64,000 nucleotides of DNA, taken from contig NZ_JAAAMI010000001.1 in assembly GCF_010500845.1 (NCBI RefSeq), positions 496,001 to 560,000 on the forward strand, written 5' to 3'. A program made the translations under genes and the position numbers. Positions 63,010 through 64,000 of this stretch are shown here, piece after piece. The stretch's first letter is position 1. Every line of letters starts with the position of its first letter. The notes under the pieces were generated by a model, which had not been told where the DNA came from, made no database searches, and saw only the letters and a program-made list of their open reading frames with translations. Source of the DNA: Flagellimonas sediminis (GTDB taxonomy: Bacteria > Bacteroidota > Bacteroidia > Flavobacteriales > Flavobacteriaceae).

Positions 63010-64000
63010 ACGTCGTCGTAATCGATGACCAATTTGGGACTTGTTGGGTGCGACTGACAGGTCAAGATCAACCCTTCGGCAATTTCCCTATCGGTCAAGA
63101 TTTGGTTTTTCACCATTTGTGCCGAACCTTCCTTTACTCTGGCAATACAACTACTGCAAACACCTCCCTGACAGGAATACGGTGCATCAATCTTCTCTTT
63201 TAGAATGGCATTGAGCACCAAATGTTTGCGGTCCATGACCAAATTATAAGTTTCATCGTCCAAAATCACTTCCACCTTGGTCATCCCTTCCAAGTCTTCG
63301 GCCAAGTTATCCTGGGTTTCAGTGGTGGTGAAGAGTTCAAAATGAATCTTGTCCTCAGCAATACCGTTGCCTTTTAAGGTATCCGAAACCATATGGATCA
63401 TGTCCTCGGGACCACAGAGGTAAAAACCGTCAAAAGCGGTTTCCTTGAATTTGTTTTTGACTACAAAGTTGACGGTCGATTTTTCAATGCGTCCAAATAA
63501 AGAATCGTCTTCATGTGATCGACTATATACGTACTGAACAAAAAACCGCTCAGAATATTTCTCTTTAAGTACCTGTATTTCTTTGAAATACATGGTTTCT
63601 TGAGGCGTTTGATTGCCAAAGACCAAAACAAAGGTACTGGCAGGATGGCGTTCCAAAACGGTTTGGGCAATGCTCATGATCGGGGTAATGCCACTTCCGG
63701 CAGCGAAGGCGGCAATATGTTTTGGACCCTCGGCATCAAAAATAAAACGCCCCTCGGGATGCATCACTTCCAAAATATCCCCGGCTTTCAACTTTTCATT
63801 GGCGTGGACCGAAAATGTACCGTTTGGCATTTTCTTTATTCCAACCGTCAACTTTCCAGAAGATGGGGGCGATGAGATAGAATAGGCGCGGCGCAATTCT
63901 TCGCCGTTTGTATTGTATTTTATGGTGATGTACTGTCCGGCTTTGAAAGCATAGACATTTTTAAGGTTATCCGGAATTTCGAAAGTAAGGGCCACCGAAT
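63006..64000 (-). CDS. PaaE-like FAD/2Fe-2S oxidoreductase (5' end outside window)
   Basis: At least 331 residues; the frame continues off the right edge, so the GTG at 63995 is not the true start. Domains: FAD-binding barrel (RRAYSISSPPSSG), NAD-binding half (AGSGITPIMSIAQT, LVFGNQTPQETMYF, FYLCGPEDMI), and a C-terminal plant-type 2Fe-2S ferredoxin domain (CQGGVCSSC, then a last Cys in LTCQSHP). The order matches PaaE of phenylacetyl-CoA epoxidase and similar reductases. Other paa genes are not in the window, so the partner oxygenase is unknown. Confidence 0.88.
   Translation of the reverse strand, partial: SVALTFEIPDNLKNVYAFKAGQYITIKYNTNGEELRRAYSISSPPSSGKLTVGIKKMPNGTFSVHANEKLKAGDILEVMHPEGRFIFDAEGPKHIAAFAAGSGITPIMSIAQTVLERHPASTFVLVFGNQTPQETMYFKEIQVLKEKYSERFFVQYVYSRSHEDDSLFGRIEKSTVNFVVKNKFKETAFDGFYLCGPEDMIHMVSDTLKGNGIAEDKIHFELFTTTETQDNLAEDLEGMTKVEVILDDETYNLVMDRKHLVLNAILKEKIDAPYSCQGGVCSSCIARVKEGSAQMVKNQILTDREIAEGLILTCQSHPTSPKLVIDYDDV

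Overview
The window looks like a chromosomal segment of a marine-type Flavobacteriaceae bacterium (Bacteroidota). I infer this from type IX secretion/gliding genes (PorP/SprF, SprB-repeat adhesin, CHU_C-type C-terminus), family-restricted small proteins (DUF6327, DUF6341, DUF6427, DUF6747, DUF4837, DUF4254), and promoters of the Bacteroidota form TTG...TAnnTTTG instead of the sigma-70 form. A Muricauda/Flagellimonas-like genus is plausible but unproven. I saw no rRNA, tRNA, CRISPR array or insertion sequence.

Layout. (1) 1-9387, minus strand: a tight three-gene surface operon encoding an Ig-like protein with a gliding-type C-terminus, a PorP/SprF protein fused to two SPOR-like repeats, and a giant SprB-repeat adhesin running off the left edge. 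(2) 9.6-15.1 kb: glnS, a small YtxH/holin-like/DUF6327 envelope operon, an SPFH protein and gltX. (3) 15.2-22.4 kb, plus strand: DUF4175 - ybeY - mnmG - lipoprotein - methyltransferase. Two near-perfect parS centromere palindromes flank mnmG, and two weaker ones follow at 24.8 and 28.2 kb, so this part is probably near the replication origin. (4) 22.6-33 kb: OmpH/Skp, a holB-DoxX-Crp operon, pgk, an MltD-like transglycosylase, DUF4837, a small DUF6747 gene of 56 residues, a PorE-like OmpA protein and tatA.

(5) 33.1-38.3 kb: M23 peptidase, GH3 protein, DUF6909-like protein and a two-TM coiled-coil protein in one run. (6) 38.3-53.7 kb: a surface polysaccharide locus. It starts with rmlDBAC (dTDP-L-rhamnose) and ends with an initiating glycosylphosphotransferase and a UDP-xylose synthase. 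The AT-rich middle holds a flippase, a radical SAM-polysaccharide pyruvyltransferase fusion, a GT4, a Wzy-like polymerase, two tandem O-antigen ligase paralogues and a WecG/TagA transferase. (7) 53.8-58 kb: purD, DUF6341, DUF6427, DUF4254 and a GT9 heptosyltransferase-like gene.

(8) 58-61.4 kb: an arsenosugar-type locus (ArsS radical SAM and its AhpD-like partner) with a TetR regulator. The palindrome ACCGAC-N6-GTCGGT occurs both upstream of the regulator and upstream of the arsS operon, suggesting a local regulon. Between them sits a cassette-like unit bounded by inverted repeats. (9) 61.4-64 kb: fasciclin protein, patatin-like phospholipase and a PaaE-like reductase cut by the right edge.

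The best candidates for something new are the radical SAM-pyruvyltransferase fusion, the repeat-bounded cassette at 58.8-59.6 kb, the PorP/SprF-SPOR fusion and the shared TetR operators. All functional statements come from reading the translations and known family signatures; no search was run.
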